Source of the DNA: an uncultured Clostridia bacterium
GTDB lineage: Bacteria > Bacillota > Clostridia > TANB77 > CAG-508
Assembly: GCA_944388935.1 (NCBI GenBank)
Contig: CALXKK010000012.1
Coordinates: forward strand, 1-46,222
Reading direction: 5' to 3'
DNA: 46,222 bases
The position numbers and the translations under genes were made by a program. Under the pieces are notes generated by a model, which was not told the origin of the DNA, searched no databases, and saw nothing but the letters and a program-made list of their open reading frames with translations. Of the stretch, positions 9,000 to 17,235 are shown one piece after another (the first letter of the stretch is position 1; every line of letters begins with the position of its first letter).

Positions 9000-9320
9000 T
9001 TATTCTGCTGTTTCTTCAGAAGATTCTTCTGATTTTTCAGCATCCTCACTCTTTACTTCTTCTTCAACATCAGGAGTTTCGTTATATTTTTCTATAATAG
9101 CGTTTTGAATTTTCTCCCTTGTTTCAGCATTAATTGGATGAGCTACATCCCTAAATTCTCCATTTTGAGTTTTTTTACTAGGCATAGCAATAAATAATCC
9201 GTCTTTTTCGATAACTTTTATGTCATGAACAACAAATTCATTATCGAATGTTACAGAAGCTACTGCTTTCATTTTGTTACCTGAGTTTACTTTTCTTAAA
9301 CGTACATTTGTGATTTGCAT
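9000..9320 (-). CDS. spoVG: SpoVG-family RNA/DNA-binding regulator
   Basis: A 106-aa protein that starts [11 protein letters not shown] and carries the conserved core [19 protein letters not shown], both diagnostic of SpoVG. SpoVG is a small nucleic-acid-binding global regulator involved in sporulation septation and cell-surface gene expression. The ATG at 9320 with an upstream GGCGGTG site is preferred to a TTG at 9338. The C-terminal 30 residues form an acidic Glu/Ser tail, longer than the minimal domain. It is a single gene, divergent from murC. Confidence 0.95.
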   Translation of the reverse strand: MQITNVRLRKVNSGNKMKAVASVTFDNEFVVHDIKVIEKDGLFIAMPSKKTQNGEFRDVAHPINAETREKIQNAIIEKYNETPDVEEEVKSEDAEKSEESSEETAE

Positions 9321-9520
9321 TTGAGCACCGCCTTCCAAAGTTTTAAATATTATTGTACATTTTATTGGTTTCCCAATTGTAGCATGTTATACAAATTAAT
9401 AGCTACTTTTTATGTACTACTATTATATTCTTCAAAAATAACTTTTTTCCTTCTTTATTTTCAAATTTATTTCTTTTTTAACATTTTTTAAATATTTATC
9501 ATAAAATAGTAATAATTATA

Positions 9521-9549
9521 TTGAAAAAAAACAATAATAATTATATAAT
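9521..9549 (+). promoter_or_regulatory. Promoter of murC
   Basis: TTGAAA (9521-9526) and a perfect TATAAT (9544-9549) with a 17-base spacer, about 30 bases before the start codon. Confidence 0.8.
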
Positions 9550-9580
9550 CTTATATGCTTAAACATAGGAGGGGAATTGA

Positions 9581-10966
9581 ATGCCTAATCTAAAATTAAT
9601 AAAAAAATATAATAGAGTACATATGATTGGAATTGGCGGTGTAAGTATGAGCGGTATTGCTGAAATCCTTCACTATTTCGGCGTAACTGTTACAGGTTCA
9701 GACTTAGCTGATTCCGAAATAGTAAGAAAATTGCAAAAAAACGGTATACCAGTAACAATAGGTCATGATTTCGAAAACCTAGCAAAAGCAGATATCGTTG
9801 TATATTCTGCTGCTATAAATCAGCACGATCCAGAAATGGAAAAAGCAAAAGAATTAAATATCCCTTTGTGTGAAAGATGTGACTTTTTGGGAATGCTTAC
9901 TAAAGCATATAATGATACTATTGGTATCTCTGGAACACATGGAAAAACCACAACTACATCCCTTGTTTCTTTATGCTTTTTAGAAGCAGGTTTAGATCCA
10001 AGTATTCAAGTTGGTGCAATTTTAAAAGCAATAGATGGTAATTACAAAGTAGGCTCTAGTGAACATTTTATAATTGAGGCTTGCGAATATGTGGAAAGTT
10101 TCTTAAAATTCTTCCCAAAAGCTGAAATTATTTTAAATATAGATAATGATCATCTTGATTACTTTAAAACTTTTGAAAACATCAAAAAAGCCTTTATCAA
10201 ATATGTAAAACTAATTCCAGATGATGGTTTGCTAGTTGTTAATGGTGATGATAATAATTGTTTAGACTTATTGCAATACACAAAAGCAACAAAATTAACA
10301 TATGGAATTACAAATAAAAATACAGACTTTTTTGCAGTAAATATCGTTTTTGATAATAATGGATTTCCTGCCTTTGATGTTTACAAAAAAGATAAATTTT
10401 ATGAAAGAATACAATTAAAAATTCCAGGAATGCATAATGTACTAAATTCTTTGGCTTGCATTGCACTTTGTGATTATTATGGAATCGATAAAAAATATAT
10501 TAAAGCTGCTTTGGAAAAATTTACTGGTGCACATAGAAGATTTGAATATAAAGGAAATGTAAAAGGTGCTTCTGTTTATGATGATTACGGACATCATCCT
10601 ACAGAAATAATAGCTACAGCAAAAGCACTAATGAACAAAAAATACAATAAATCTTGGGTTGTTTTCCAACCACATACTTATAGCAGAACCAAAACTTTAT
10701 TAACTGATTTTGCAAAAGCTTTATTAAATTTTGACCATATTATTGTAACAGATATATATGCAGCAAGAGAAACAAATAGATTCGGAGTTTCTCCGCAAGA
10801 TTTAGTAGATAAAATAAATTCTTTGGGTAAACATGCAATATATATATCTGATTTTGACGAGATAATAAAATATTTAAAAGCACATGTGGAAAATAATGAT
10901 ATTGTTCTTACTTTGGGTGCAGGAACAGTAACAGAAATTTCTAATAAACTAGTAGAAGAGAATTAG
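9581..10966 (+). CDS. murC: UDP-N-acetylmuramate--L-alanine ligase
   Basis: The 461-aa cytosolic Mur ligase adds L-Ala to UDP-MurNAc with ATP, the first peptide step of peptidoglycan synthesis. Seen in order: the N-terminal UDP-binding Rossmann segment (MIGIGGVSMSGIA, about 15-27), the ATP P-loop GTHGKTTT (118-125), the central EACEYVESFLKFFP and NIDNDHLDYF motifs, and the C-terminal-domain DDYGHHPTEI. AGGAGGGG precedes the ATG. The last codons form one arm of a perfect hairpin whose other arm is the end of spoIVB. Confidence 0.97.
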   Translation: MPNLKLIKKYNRVHMIGIGGVSMSGIAEILHYFGVTVTGSDLADSEIVRKLQKNGIPVTIGHDFENLAKADIVVYSAAINQHDPEMEKAKELNIPLCERCDFLGMLTKAYNDTIGISGTHGKTTTTSLVSLCFLEAGLDPSIQVGAILKAIDGNYKVGSSEHFIIEACEYVESFLKFFPKAEIILNIDNDHLDYFKTFENIKKAFIKYVKLIPDDGLLVVNGDDNNCLDLLQYTKATKLTYGITNKNTDFFAVNIVFDNNGFPAFDVYKKDKFYERIQLKIPGMHNVLNSLACIALCDYYGIDKKYIKAALEKFTGAHRRFEYKGNVKGASVYDDYGHHPTEIIATAKALMNKKYNKSWVVFQPHTYSRTKTLLTDFAKALLNFDHIIVTDIYAARETNRFGVSPQDLVDKINSLGKHAIYISDFDEIIKYLKAHVENNDIVLTLGAGTVTEISNKLVEEN

Positions 10967-10987
10967 AAAAATCTAATTCTCTTCTAC
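10952..10987. terminator. Bidirectional terminator built from the ends of murC and spoIVB
   Basis: A perfect 15-bp inverted repeat (10952-10966 / 10973-10987) has a 6-base loop, AAAAAT. The left arm is the end of the murC reading frame with its stop codon, and the right arm is the end of spoIVB with its stop codon. Both proteins therefore end in VEEN. The U-tracts on both sides are short, so termination efficiency is uncertain. Confidence 0.6.
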
Positions 10988-12262
10988 TTCTTTCATTTGT
11001 TTTAGCATTGTGTCTGCAAATATTCCATATCCCTTTTCTGGATTATTAACCATAACATGTGTAACAGCTCCTACAAATTTTCCATTTTGAATAATAGGAG
11101 AACCACTCATTCCCTGTATTATTCCACCTGTTTTATCCAATAGTCTTTGGTCTGTTACTTTAATAACCATATTTTTATTTGTTCTATTTGTTGATGTATA
11201 TACTTTTTCAATTTCTATTTCATATTCTTCTTGTTTGTTATCGTCTAAAGTACATAGTATAGTCGCTTTTCCTTCTTTTACTTCATCTCTTGGCATTACT
11301 TCCATTACTTTATTGTTTTCTTGTTTTAAGCTATCTGTATTATTTAATTTACCATAAATTCCAAAATTTGTATTTTTATATACTTCACCTATTATTTTTC
11401 CATTATCTATACTCCCCTGTAATTCTCCTGGTTTTCCTCTTTCTCCTTTTATAATTGAAACTATTTTACTTGTTACTATATCTCCTCTTGCTATATCTAT
11501 TAATTCTTCTGTATCTATATCTAATATTCCATGTCCTAGAGCTCCAAAATCGCCTGTTTTAGGATCATAAAAAGTTATTGTTCCAACTCCAGAAGCAGCA
11601 TCTCTAACCCATAATCCTAATTTGTATTCATTATCACTTGTTTTGGTTGGAGTAATTTCGGTGTTATAATCACTGCCATCCCTTACATATGTTATTTTTA
11701 CTGCATTGCCATTTGATTCGTTTACTTTTGTAATTAAATCTGATGTACAAGTAACAGATTCATCATCTACTTTTGTTATCATATCTCCTTCTTTAATTCC
11801 GGAATTTTTATATGGAGTATAGTTATTGTTGTCCTGCCCTTGAATTTCTGACATTCCCACCACTAAAACTCCACTAGTATATAATCTAAGTCCTATTGCT
11901 TCTCCACTTGGAATAACTACAGTATTTGGTATCACATTAACTGTTAAATCTTTTACAGTAAATCCTGCTAAATTTAAAGATAAATCCATTTTTCCTATTT
12001 TATTACTTACTTTCGTATTATCGGAATTTACAGCTTCAACTGTTTGACCATCTGCATCAGAAATGCTTAAACCCAAAAGTGTTTTTAATTTTAAATTTTC
12101 ACCTTGTAATAATATTAAATTATTTGGAATAGAGCTTATATTAGTTACATATACTAATATAATAAATAACATTAAAATTACTAATCCACGAACAAAAATT
12201 TTAATTTTGTTGTGGTGGTTTATATGTGGCAAAGCCACTAAATTTTTTTTAAAATTTTTCAT
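10973..12262 (-). CDS. spoIVB: SpoIVB-type sporulation signalling protease (S55)
   Basis: A 429-aa serine protease. It has an N-terminal membrane anchor (about 24-42), a PDZ domain (about 120-200, KEGDMITKVDDESV), and an S55 catalytic domain with His in FGALGHG (H244) and Ser in GMSGSP (near 385). In the known pathway, SpoIVB is secreted by the forespore and triggers processing of pro-sigma-K by cleaving SpoIVFA. The length matches Bacillus SpoIVB. The ATG has AAGAGG ten bases upstream. It is convergent with murC and not visibly in an operon with spo0A, its usual partner. Confidence 0.95.
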   Translation of the reverse strand: MKNFKKNLVALPHINHHNKIKIFVRGLVILMLFIILVYVTNISSIPNNLILLQGENLKLKTLLGLSISDADGQTVEAVNSDNTKVSNKIGKMDLSLNLAGFTVKDLTVNVIPNTVVIPSGEAIGLRLYTSGVLVVGMSEIQGQDNNNYTPYKNSGIKEGDMITKVDDESVTCTSDLITKVNESNGNAVKITYVRDGSDYNTEITPTKTSDNEYKLGLWVRDAASGVGTITFYDPKTGDFGALGHGILDIDTEELIDIARGDIVTSKIVSIIKGERGKPGELQGSIDNGKIIGEVYKNTNFGIYGKLNNTDSLKQENNKVMEVMPRDEVKEGKATILCTLDDNKQEEYEIEIEKVYTSTNRTNKNMVIKVTDQRLLDKTGGIIQGMSGSPIIQNGKFVGAVTHVMVNNPEKGYGIFADTMLKQMKEVEEN

Positions 12263-12373
12263 AGTAAAAACCTCTTGTATTATATATTTTGCCCTATTTT
12301 TTTATGTTTAATACTAGAAAGGTTTTACTACATAATTATTAAAATTAATTAGAAAAATTTGCTAATTAATTTA

Positions 12374-12407
12374 AAAAAATAGATACCTTTTACAGTATCT
12401 ATTTTTT
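12374..12407 (-). terminator. Terminator of the Tad-like cluster
   Basis: A 13-bp perfect stem (12395-12407 / 12374-12386) whose leftward side is U-rich lies just after the last cluster gene. Confidence 0.85.
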
Positions 12408-12411
12408 AAAA

Positions 12412-14040
12412 TTATCCTAAACTTAAACTCTTATATGAATTGTATCGCTCTCTAAATAATGCTGTGTAATATGCTTTCTTTATATTTGTTGGAGCTGACT
12501 CCATTATTTCATCTAAATCTGTAACATGATTTCCTGCAGCATTCTCTTGCTCAGAACTTCCATTCGAAGTTGTAATTGAAGCAGAAGTTACAATACAAGA
12601 ATAATCCGCTGTTGCTCCAGAATGAAGAAAATAATTTTTTGTAGTACTATCATCTGAAACATAACTTTGTGATTCAAAATCTGTGTTTCTATATCCTATA
12701 ATATTATTAGACAAACTAGCATCTAAATGCCTTGCATCATGATACATATTATTATCTTGGTCTAATATGTATATTAATTTTGGATCAACAAATTCTCTAT
12801 TTTTATTATTGGTTACAATAATATATCCCATATAATATCCATTTCCAATATTTTGCCCTTGCATAAAAGATAATAAACAAGTATTACTTAATACCAAGCT
12901 CCATTCATTTTCTGTTAATGTTGGCATTTTAGCAGGATGTGAAGAATTTTCATTAAATTTTGCAATTGTTGTTTCTAAATTTGTGGTTATAGAATTTCTT
13001 ATAACTTGTAATTTATGAGCATTAAATGTATCTAGCATTGTTCCATTTGTAGCACCAAAATTTATTAGTCTTTGATTACCAACATTGCCTGTAATTCCTA
13101 AATCAGCCTGATTTACATCAACAATATTTTTTAAGTAAATATCTCCTAATAAGCTCTGCATATCATTTGTAAATTGAATAGCTTCTTGTAAATATCTTTG
13201 TGCACTTGTATCTTGTTGATATCTACTACCTAATTGTTCTCTTACATTTTTATCGTTATAGTTTATTGTACCATCTATATTATATTTATACCATCTGATA
13301 CCATCCCAATATACTTTTTCTCTTCTTCCATTATCATTTGTAACATATGCATAATTTACTTTTGCATTTGAATTATCATCAGCAGTTGTACGATTAACTT
13401 CTGATAAAGCCTCTGAATCTATTCTAATTCCATCATAATATATACCATCTCCACGTTGTTGAACTTTTGATGTATCTATTAAAAATCCAGAACGCGTTTG
13501 ATAATTATCGCCTGTTCCTTGTTTATAGAATACAGTTATATAATTATCCAATGTATAATTAATTATTATATCTTTTGCCCCATTTTGATATCTTGCAGAA
13601 TAGTATACATATGGTTTTAATCCGTTAGTTGATTGTGATGAATTTAGATTAACATCACCTGTTGTTGTATCTACAACATTATTATATTTTGTATATATAT
13701 AATATCCATCATACAAAGTGTATACCAATGCTGGTACAAACTCTTTTAATTCATCTTCAGAATAACCACTTTGTCCAAAATTTGTTGCTAAAGAATTATA
13801 AAATGTATTTACAGATGCCTCAACATCTCTTATTTTCTCTTCTGCAATATTTTGTGTACTACTATTTAATTCGTTTATTTGAAATGCCTTTATCGCATCA
13901 TATGTTGCATTATTTAAAATAGTATCATAATTTCCTTGTGCATTAACATAGCTTACCTGCACTTGAATATATAAAGACATTACTAATACTATTGGTATAA
14001 CAATAATTGCAAATATTACTATCCAGCTTTGTAACTTCAT
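12412..14040 (-). CDS. Anchored surface protein at the end of the Tad-like cluster (542 aa)
   Basis: No family is recognised with certainty. Residues 7-27 form an N-terminal membrane helix, after which comes a TadE/TadG-like stretch (QVSYVNAQGNYDTILNNATY). The remainder is a large Asn/Tyr/Thr-rich, presumably extracytoplasmic domain with only two Cys. It is the last gene before the terminator and by far the largest candidate surface subunit. Its place and anchor fit a TadG-like or tip component (inference). It is separated from the gene before it by a long perfect hairpin, so its expression may differ from that of the subunits upstream. Confidence 0.75.
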   Translation of the reverse strand: MKLQSWIVIFAIIVIPIVLVMSLYIQVQVSYVNAQGNYDTILNNATYDAIKAFQINELNSSTQNIAEEKIRDVEASVNTFYNSLATNFGQSGYSEDELKEFVPALVYTLYDGYYIYTKYNNVVDTTTGDVNLNSSQSTNGLKPYVYYSARYQNGAKDIIINYTLDNYITVFYKQGTGDNYQTRSGFLIDTSKVQQRGDGIYYDGIRIDSEALSEVNRTTADDNSNAKVNYAYVTNDNGRREKVYWDGIRWYKYNIDGTINYNDKNVREQLGSRYQQDTSAQRYLQEAIQFTNDMQSLLGDIYLKNIVDVNQADLGITGNVGNQRLINFGATNGTMLDTFNAHKLQVIRNSITTNLETTIAKFNENSSHPAKMPTLTENEWSLVLSNTCLLSFMQGQNIGNGYYMGYIIVTNNKNREFVDPKLIYILDQDNNMYHDARHLDASLSNNIIGYRNTDFESQSYVSDDSTTKNYFLHSGATADYSCIVTSASITTSNGSSEQENAAGNHVTDLDEIMESAPTNIKKAYYTALFRERYNSYKSLSLG

Positions 14041-14066
14041 TTTAATTCCTTTCTTTACTTTTGTAA

Positions 14067-14118
14067 TTCTTTAATTAAATAAGAAATACCTCTTAATATT
14101 TCTTATTTAATTAAAGAA
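14067..14118 (-). repeat. 21-bp perfect intercistronic hairpin
   Basis: Arms 14067-14087 and 14098-14118 are perfectly complementary, with a 10-base loop. The hairpin lies between the TadE-like gene and the 542-aa gene, and no strong T-tract follows on the transcribed strand. It may act as an mRNA stabiliser or partial terminator rather than a full stop. Confidence 0.7.
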
Positions 14119-14159
14119 AAAGGCGTATTATACAATACACCCCCTATTCTTTTTAACTA

Positions 14160-14693
14160 TTAATTTCTTCCGTTAACAGTAACAATTCCACCGTTTGAAG
14201 CACCTATAGTTGCAGAGTCATTTCCTGTTACCCTATAAAAGAAGTTTCTTAATAATTGAGAAATTGTTGTGTTTGTATTCTTAACACTAACAGATACAAT
14301 ATCTCCTTCTTTTAAGTATTTAGTATTATTATTCCTAGTATCTTTTAAATCATCCATAATTTGTGTTGTATATTCTGTATAATATACATTTTCACCAATT
14401 TTTTCATATGTTGTTTGTGCAGTTTTCTTTCCTGGATTTTCATCTAGAACCTTAACTTCCATTTCTACATCATATGTATTTCCTGTAGAATTTATTTCTT
14501 GTACAAATTTATTGTAATCCGCTAATGTTATTCTTCCTGTAGAACGAATATTGTCTACAAATGTAGTCGTACTATTTTGAACAGATAGTTGTGAAACATC
14601 ATCACTACGATCAGCAACTGACATTAAGGGAAAAATAAACATTAATACAGCTGCTAATACTATAGCTAAAATTGTAACTACTGTATCTCCCAT
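14160..14693 (-). CDS. TadE-like minor subunit candidate (177 aa)
   Basis: The protein starts with a hydrophobic helix (about 4-25) without a charged leader, then continues in a polar domain that contains FVDNIRSTGRITLADYNKFV and ends GIVTVNGRN. The layout resembles TadE/TadF-type minor pilins, which anchor or prime Flp pili; this is inferred from size, topology and position. It sits between the last pilin-like gene and the 542-aa gene, with AGGAGG before the ATG. It lacks the MENA-type start of its upstream neighbours. Confidence 0.65.
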   Translation of the reverse strand: MGDTVVTILAIVLAAVLMFIFPLMSVADRSDDVSQLSVQNSTTTFVDNIRSTGRITLADYNKFVQEINSTGNTYDVEMEVKVLDENPGKKTAQTTYEKIGENVYYTEYTTQIMDDLKDTRNNNTKYLKEGDIVSVSVKNTNTTISQLLRNFFYRVTGNDSATIGASNGGIVTVNGRN

Positions 14694-14720
14694 TTTTATT
14701 ACCTCCTATTTCCCTTTCTT

Positions 14721-15296
14721 TTAATTTTTTAAAGTATATGTTATTATTCTTTTATATTGTTTATTTATATCTGGAACCATTTCATTGGTATCCTGTTCTT
14801 CCTCATAATCTTCTTCTGTACCTAATTTTTCTTCGAATTGTCTATTTTTGTAATTATTCATTAAGTATTTTACTACTTCATCTACATGTTGCTTAATTTT
14901 TGTAGTGTTACCTCTCCATTCTTCGTATCTGGTTACACCATATTCATCCACCCAGTGTTCTGTATCCAAATCTAAGTCATTTTTATCCTTACCTGAACCA
15001 CTTCGGTATAAAGCTAAAGGTGATCCATCTGAATTATAGAATTGTACAGCATACTCTTCTTGTGCATATCTATATAATGTTGGGATTATATCTGCTAATG
15101 TAACTGTTCGAGATAGAGATCTTGTTTCACCATCTCCAAGCTCTATGTACTGGTATGATTCTTGTCTATCTTGATTTTTTACTAATGCATCTGCAGTAGT
15201 TTTAGCTTGTGTAAGAGTAACCATGGTAATGGTTAGAGCTATTACAAATAGTAGCATATATCCTGCCATTTTTAATGCCTCTACTGCATTCTCCAT
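14721..15296 (-). CDS. Pilin-like protein, MENA-start family (191 aa)
   Basis: The protein begins MENAVEALKMAG, followed by a hydrophobic helix to about residue 30 (MLLFVIALTITMVTLTQA). The polar part is larger and more acidic than in its relatives and ends in a charged segment (EEDYEEEQDTNEM). The start motif matches four other proteins upstream, so I read it as the most divergent member. No prepilin leader is present. Known function: none. Confidence 0.75.
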   Translation of the reverse strand: MENAVEALKMAGYMLLFVIALTITMVTLTQAKTTADALVKNQDRQESYQYIELGDGETRSLSRTVTLADIIPTLYRYAQEEYAVQFYNSDGSPLALYRSGSGKDKNDLDLDTEHWVDEYGVTRYEEWRGNTTKIKQHVDEVVKYLMNNYKNRQFEEKLGTEEDYEEEQDTNEMVPDINKQYKRIITYTLKN

Positions 15297-15318
15297 GATT
15301 ACCCTCCTCCTTTAAAAA

Positions 15319-15741
15319 CTATTTATTAATTGAAATTGCTTTTACATAACCTTTATATTGTCCTTCTGTTGTTTCATAAGCTGTTATTTTTACTGTATAT
15401 TTTGATGTTGTTTCAAATGCATTTTTTAAATCTGCCAATTTTGAGTTATCTTTTTCATTATTCATAGATACTACATTTGAAGTAACTGAAATATCTCCTA
15501 AATCTGGCATTGTTTGATTATTATTTCTTATTGCATCTATTAATGCTTTTGCTTGTGTTCCATTTATAGAACCCTCGTAATTTTCGAATGTATTATTATG
15601 TGCTTGTACTTGTTGATTTGTTAGTTCATCCATATTTGTTGAACTTTTTGCTTGATTAAAAATATAAACACCCAATGCTATAATTAAAATTGCAAGTAAT
15701 ATTGCTCCTGCTATGATTAATGCTTTTGATGCATTCTCCAT
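15319..15741 (-). CDS. Pilin-like protein, tandem copy 2 (140 aa)
   Basis: It starts MENASKALIIAGAILLA, with a single membrane helix (about 8-30), then a short polar domain that contains FENYEG, a Gly-Thr and ALIDAIRNNN. It differs from the preceding gene at one residue (Thr for Ser in NNNQTMPD). Small size, N-terminal helix, high copy and position among Tad genes suggest the main filament subunit. It has no charged leader and no Flp-type cleavage site (G followed by XXXXEY), so conventional processing is not evident. GGAGGG precedes the ATG. Confidence 0.8.
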   Translation of the reverse strand: MENASKALIIAGAILLAILIIALGVYIFNQAKSSTNMDELTNQQVQAHNNTFENYEGSINGTQAKALIDAIRNNNQTMPDLGDISVTSNVVSMNNEKDNSKLADLKNAFETTSKYTVKITAYETTEGQYKGYVKAISINK

Positions 15742-15764
15742 AATAAATCCCTCCTTTAAAAAAA

Positions 15765-16187
15765 CTATTTATTTATTGAAATTGCTTTTACATAACCTTT
15801 ATATTGTCCTTCTGTTGTTTCATAAGCTGTTATTTTTACTGTATATTTTGATGTTGTTTCAAATGCATTTTTTAAATCTGCCAATTTTGAGTTATCTTTT
15901 TCATTATTCATAGATACTACATTTGAAGTAACTGAAATATCTCCCAAATCTGGCATTGATTGATTATTGTTTCTTATTGCATCTATTAATGCTTTTGCTT
16001 GTGTTCCATTTATAGAACCTTCATAATTCTCGAATGTATTGTTATGTGCTTGTACTTGTTGGTTTGTTAGTTCATCCATATTTGTTGAACTTTTTGCTTG
16101 ATTAAAAATGTAAACTCCTAATGCTATAATTAAAATTGCAAGTAATATTGCTCCTGCTATGATTAATGCTTTTGATGCATTCTCCAT
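15765..16187 (-). CDS. Pilin-like protein, tandem copy 1 (140 aa)
   Basis: Nearly identical to the gene that follows it in transcription: same MENASKALIIAGAILLA start, same helix, and Ser where the other has Thr. The polar domain carries the pattern shared with its neighbours: aromatic-x-x-Tyr-Glu, Gly, then Ile-Asp-Ala-Ile and Asn-Asn. The protein is probably a major subunit of the Tad-like structure (inference). AAGGAGG precedes the ATG. Confidence 0.8.
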   Translation of the reverse strand: MENASKALIIAGAILLAILIIALGVYIFNQAKSSTNMDELTNQQVQAHNNTFENYEGSINGTQAKALIDAIRNNNQSMPDLGDISVTSNVVSMNNEKDNSKLADLKNAFETTSKYTVKITAYETTEGQYKGYVKAISINK

Positions 16188-16243
16188 AATAAATTCCTCC
16201 TTTGTTTTTTATAATATATATTTTAAAACCTTATTAACTTAAA

Positions 16244-16675
16244 TTAAGATATTTGTTCAATATATAAATAACTTATCCTCTTTGTTTTCTTATGATATTC
16301 TACTTTTGTACATTTAAATTGTATGTTGCTATAATTATTTACTAAATTAGAAATCTGTCCCGCATTTAATAATTCCATACTATAAGTTTTCTCTGTGTCT
16401 ACCATATATACATCTACTCTAATAGAATACAATTCGTCTTGAATATATTTTCCGGATGAATCTTTTGGAATTTTATATTTTTCGTTATTATCTATTGCCA
16501 AATTTATAATGGTTGCTAACTCGTTTCCATAAAATTCTTGATTAATGTAATTAGAAAACTGATTATTAAATTTTTGGACTTGATTTACATCACTTTTATA
16601 CATTGAATATGCATATGTAATTGATATAACTATGCAAATTACTATAACACTAATTATTATTATTATCCTTTTCAT
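16244..16675 (-). CDS. Pilin-like paralog with a conventional basic start (143 aa)
   Basis: It starts MKRIIIIISVIV, so a basic N-terminus and membrane helix (about 3-24) replace the MENA start. The polar part still follows the family pattern: FSNY, then YGNELATIINLAIDNNEKY. I choose the ATG at 16675 because AAAGGG lies five bases before it. An upstream ATG lacks a binding site and overlaps a TATAAT. The different N-terminus and a private promoter suggest a specialised or anchored subunit. Lys content is higher than in its neighbours. Confidence 0.7.
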   Translation of the reverse strand: MKRIIIIISVIVICIVISITYAYSMYKSDVNQVQKFNNQFSNYINQEFYGNELATIINLAIDNNEKYKIPKDSSGKYIQDELYSIRVDVYMVDTEKTYSMELLNAGQISNLVNNYSNIQFKCTKVEYHKKTKRISYLYIEQIS

Positions 16676-16691
16676 ATGCACCCTTTCTAAT

Positions 16692-16721
16692 ATTATACCA
16701 TTATTCAACATTATTTGTAAA
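16692..16721 (-). promoter_or_regulatory. Possible internal promoter in the Tad-like cluster
   Basis: On the minus strand TTTACA (16716-16721) and TATAAT (16692-16697) are spaced by 18 bases, about 17 bases before the start codon of the MKRI-type paralog. Confidence 0.55.
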
Positions 16722-16753
16722 TATCTTTATGTATTATTAACTACCAATTTATG

Positions 16754-17206
16754 TTAATTATTTTTCTTAAAAATAACACTAGTTATTAATCCATCAGAAT
16801 CCTTAACATTACAACTAAAAGTATCACCATAATCTGCATATGTCTGCAATAATTTTGTTATATCATCATTTCCAAGTTTCTGCAGGTCATTACTTGGAAG
16901 TCCTGTACGTCCATTTGTAATCCTTACTGTAATATATCCCCTCTGTCCTTGTGATAGATTTAAAGAAGTGTTATTATCTTTAGCTTTATTAATAACAGTA
17001 ACAACATCATAAATTGTATTTTCATTGGAACCTTCATACTTTGTATATTCATTATTTGCTTCTGTCTGTTGTCTTTGGTTTATTCTATTATACATTTCTT
17101 CCGCATAATTGCCATATGAAGTAAATAGATATACAAATAAAGAGGCAACCATAAGTGCTATTAGCATTCCACCAGCTATTATAAGTGCTTTTGTTGCATT
17201 ATCCAT
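16754..17206 (-). CDS. Pilin-like protein, MENA-start family (150 aa)
   Basis: It starts MDNATKALIIAGGMLIAL, with a membrane helix to about residue 31. The polar part contains YTKYEGS and VVTVINKAKDNN, which line up with the same points in the neighbouring paralogs. The region in between is Gln/Asn-rich. There is no leader peptide. Likely a filament or pseudopilin subunit (inference from context). Confidence 0.75.
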   Translation of the reverse strand: MDNATKALIIAGGMLIALMVASLFVYLFTSYGNYAEEMYNRINQRQQTEANNEYTKYEGSNENTIYDVVTVINKAKDNNTSLNLSQGQRGYITVRITNGRTGLPSNDLQKLGNDDITKLLQTYADYGDTFSCNVKDSDGLITSVIFKKNN

Positions 17207-17235
17207 AATTTAGTTGCCCCTCCTTTTTACAAAGT

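Larger units (their letters stand above)
15319..16187. repeat. Tandem duplication, 446-bp unit, of a pilin-like gene
   Basis: 15319-15741 and 15765-16187 match at an offset of 446 bases. I count 12 differences in 423 bases, of which only one changes an amino acid. From 15329 to 15498 the copies are identical; 11 of the 12 differences lie in 15499-15741, the 5' part of the gene. Confidence 0.9.

Noticed and set aside
9321..9338. TTG start six codons upstream in spoVG
   Set aside because: SpoVG proteins start at the MQIT position, which has an ATG and a ribosome site.
15319..16187. 446-bp direct repeat as a possible insertion sequence or array
   Set aside because: Each unit is exactly one gene with its ribosome site; there are no terminal inverted repeats and no transposase.
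16676..16711. Upstream ATG at 16711 giving a 155-aa form of the MKRI-type paralog
   Set aside because: It has no ribosome site and the region contains a TATAAT. The ATG at 16675 has a good site and starts with a basic residue and helix.
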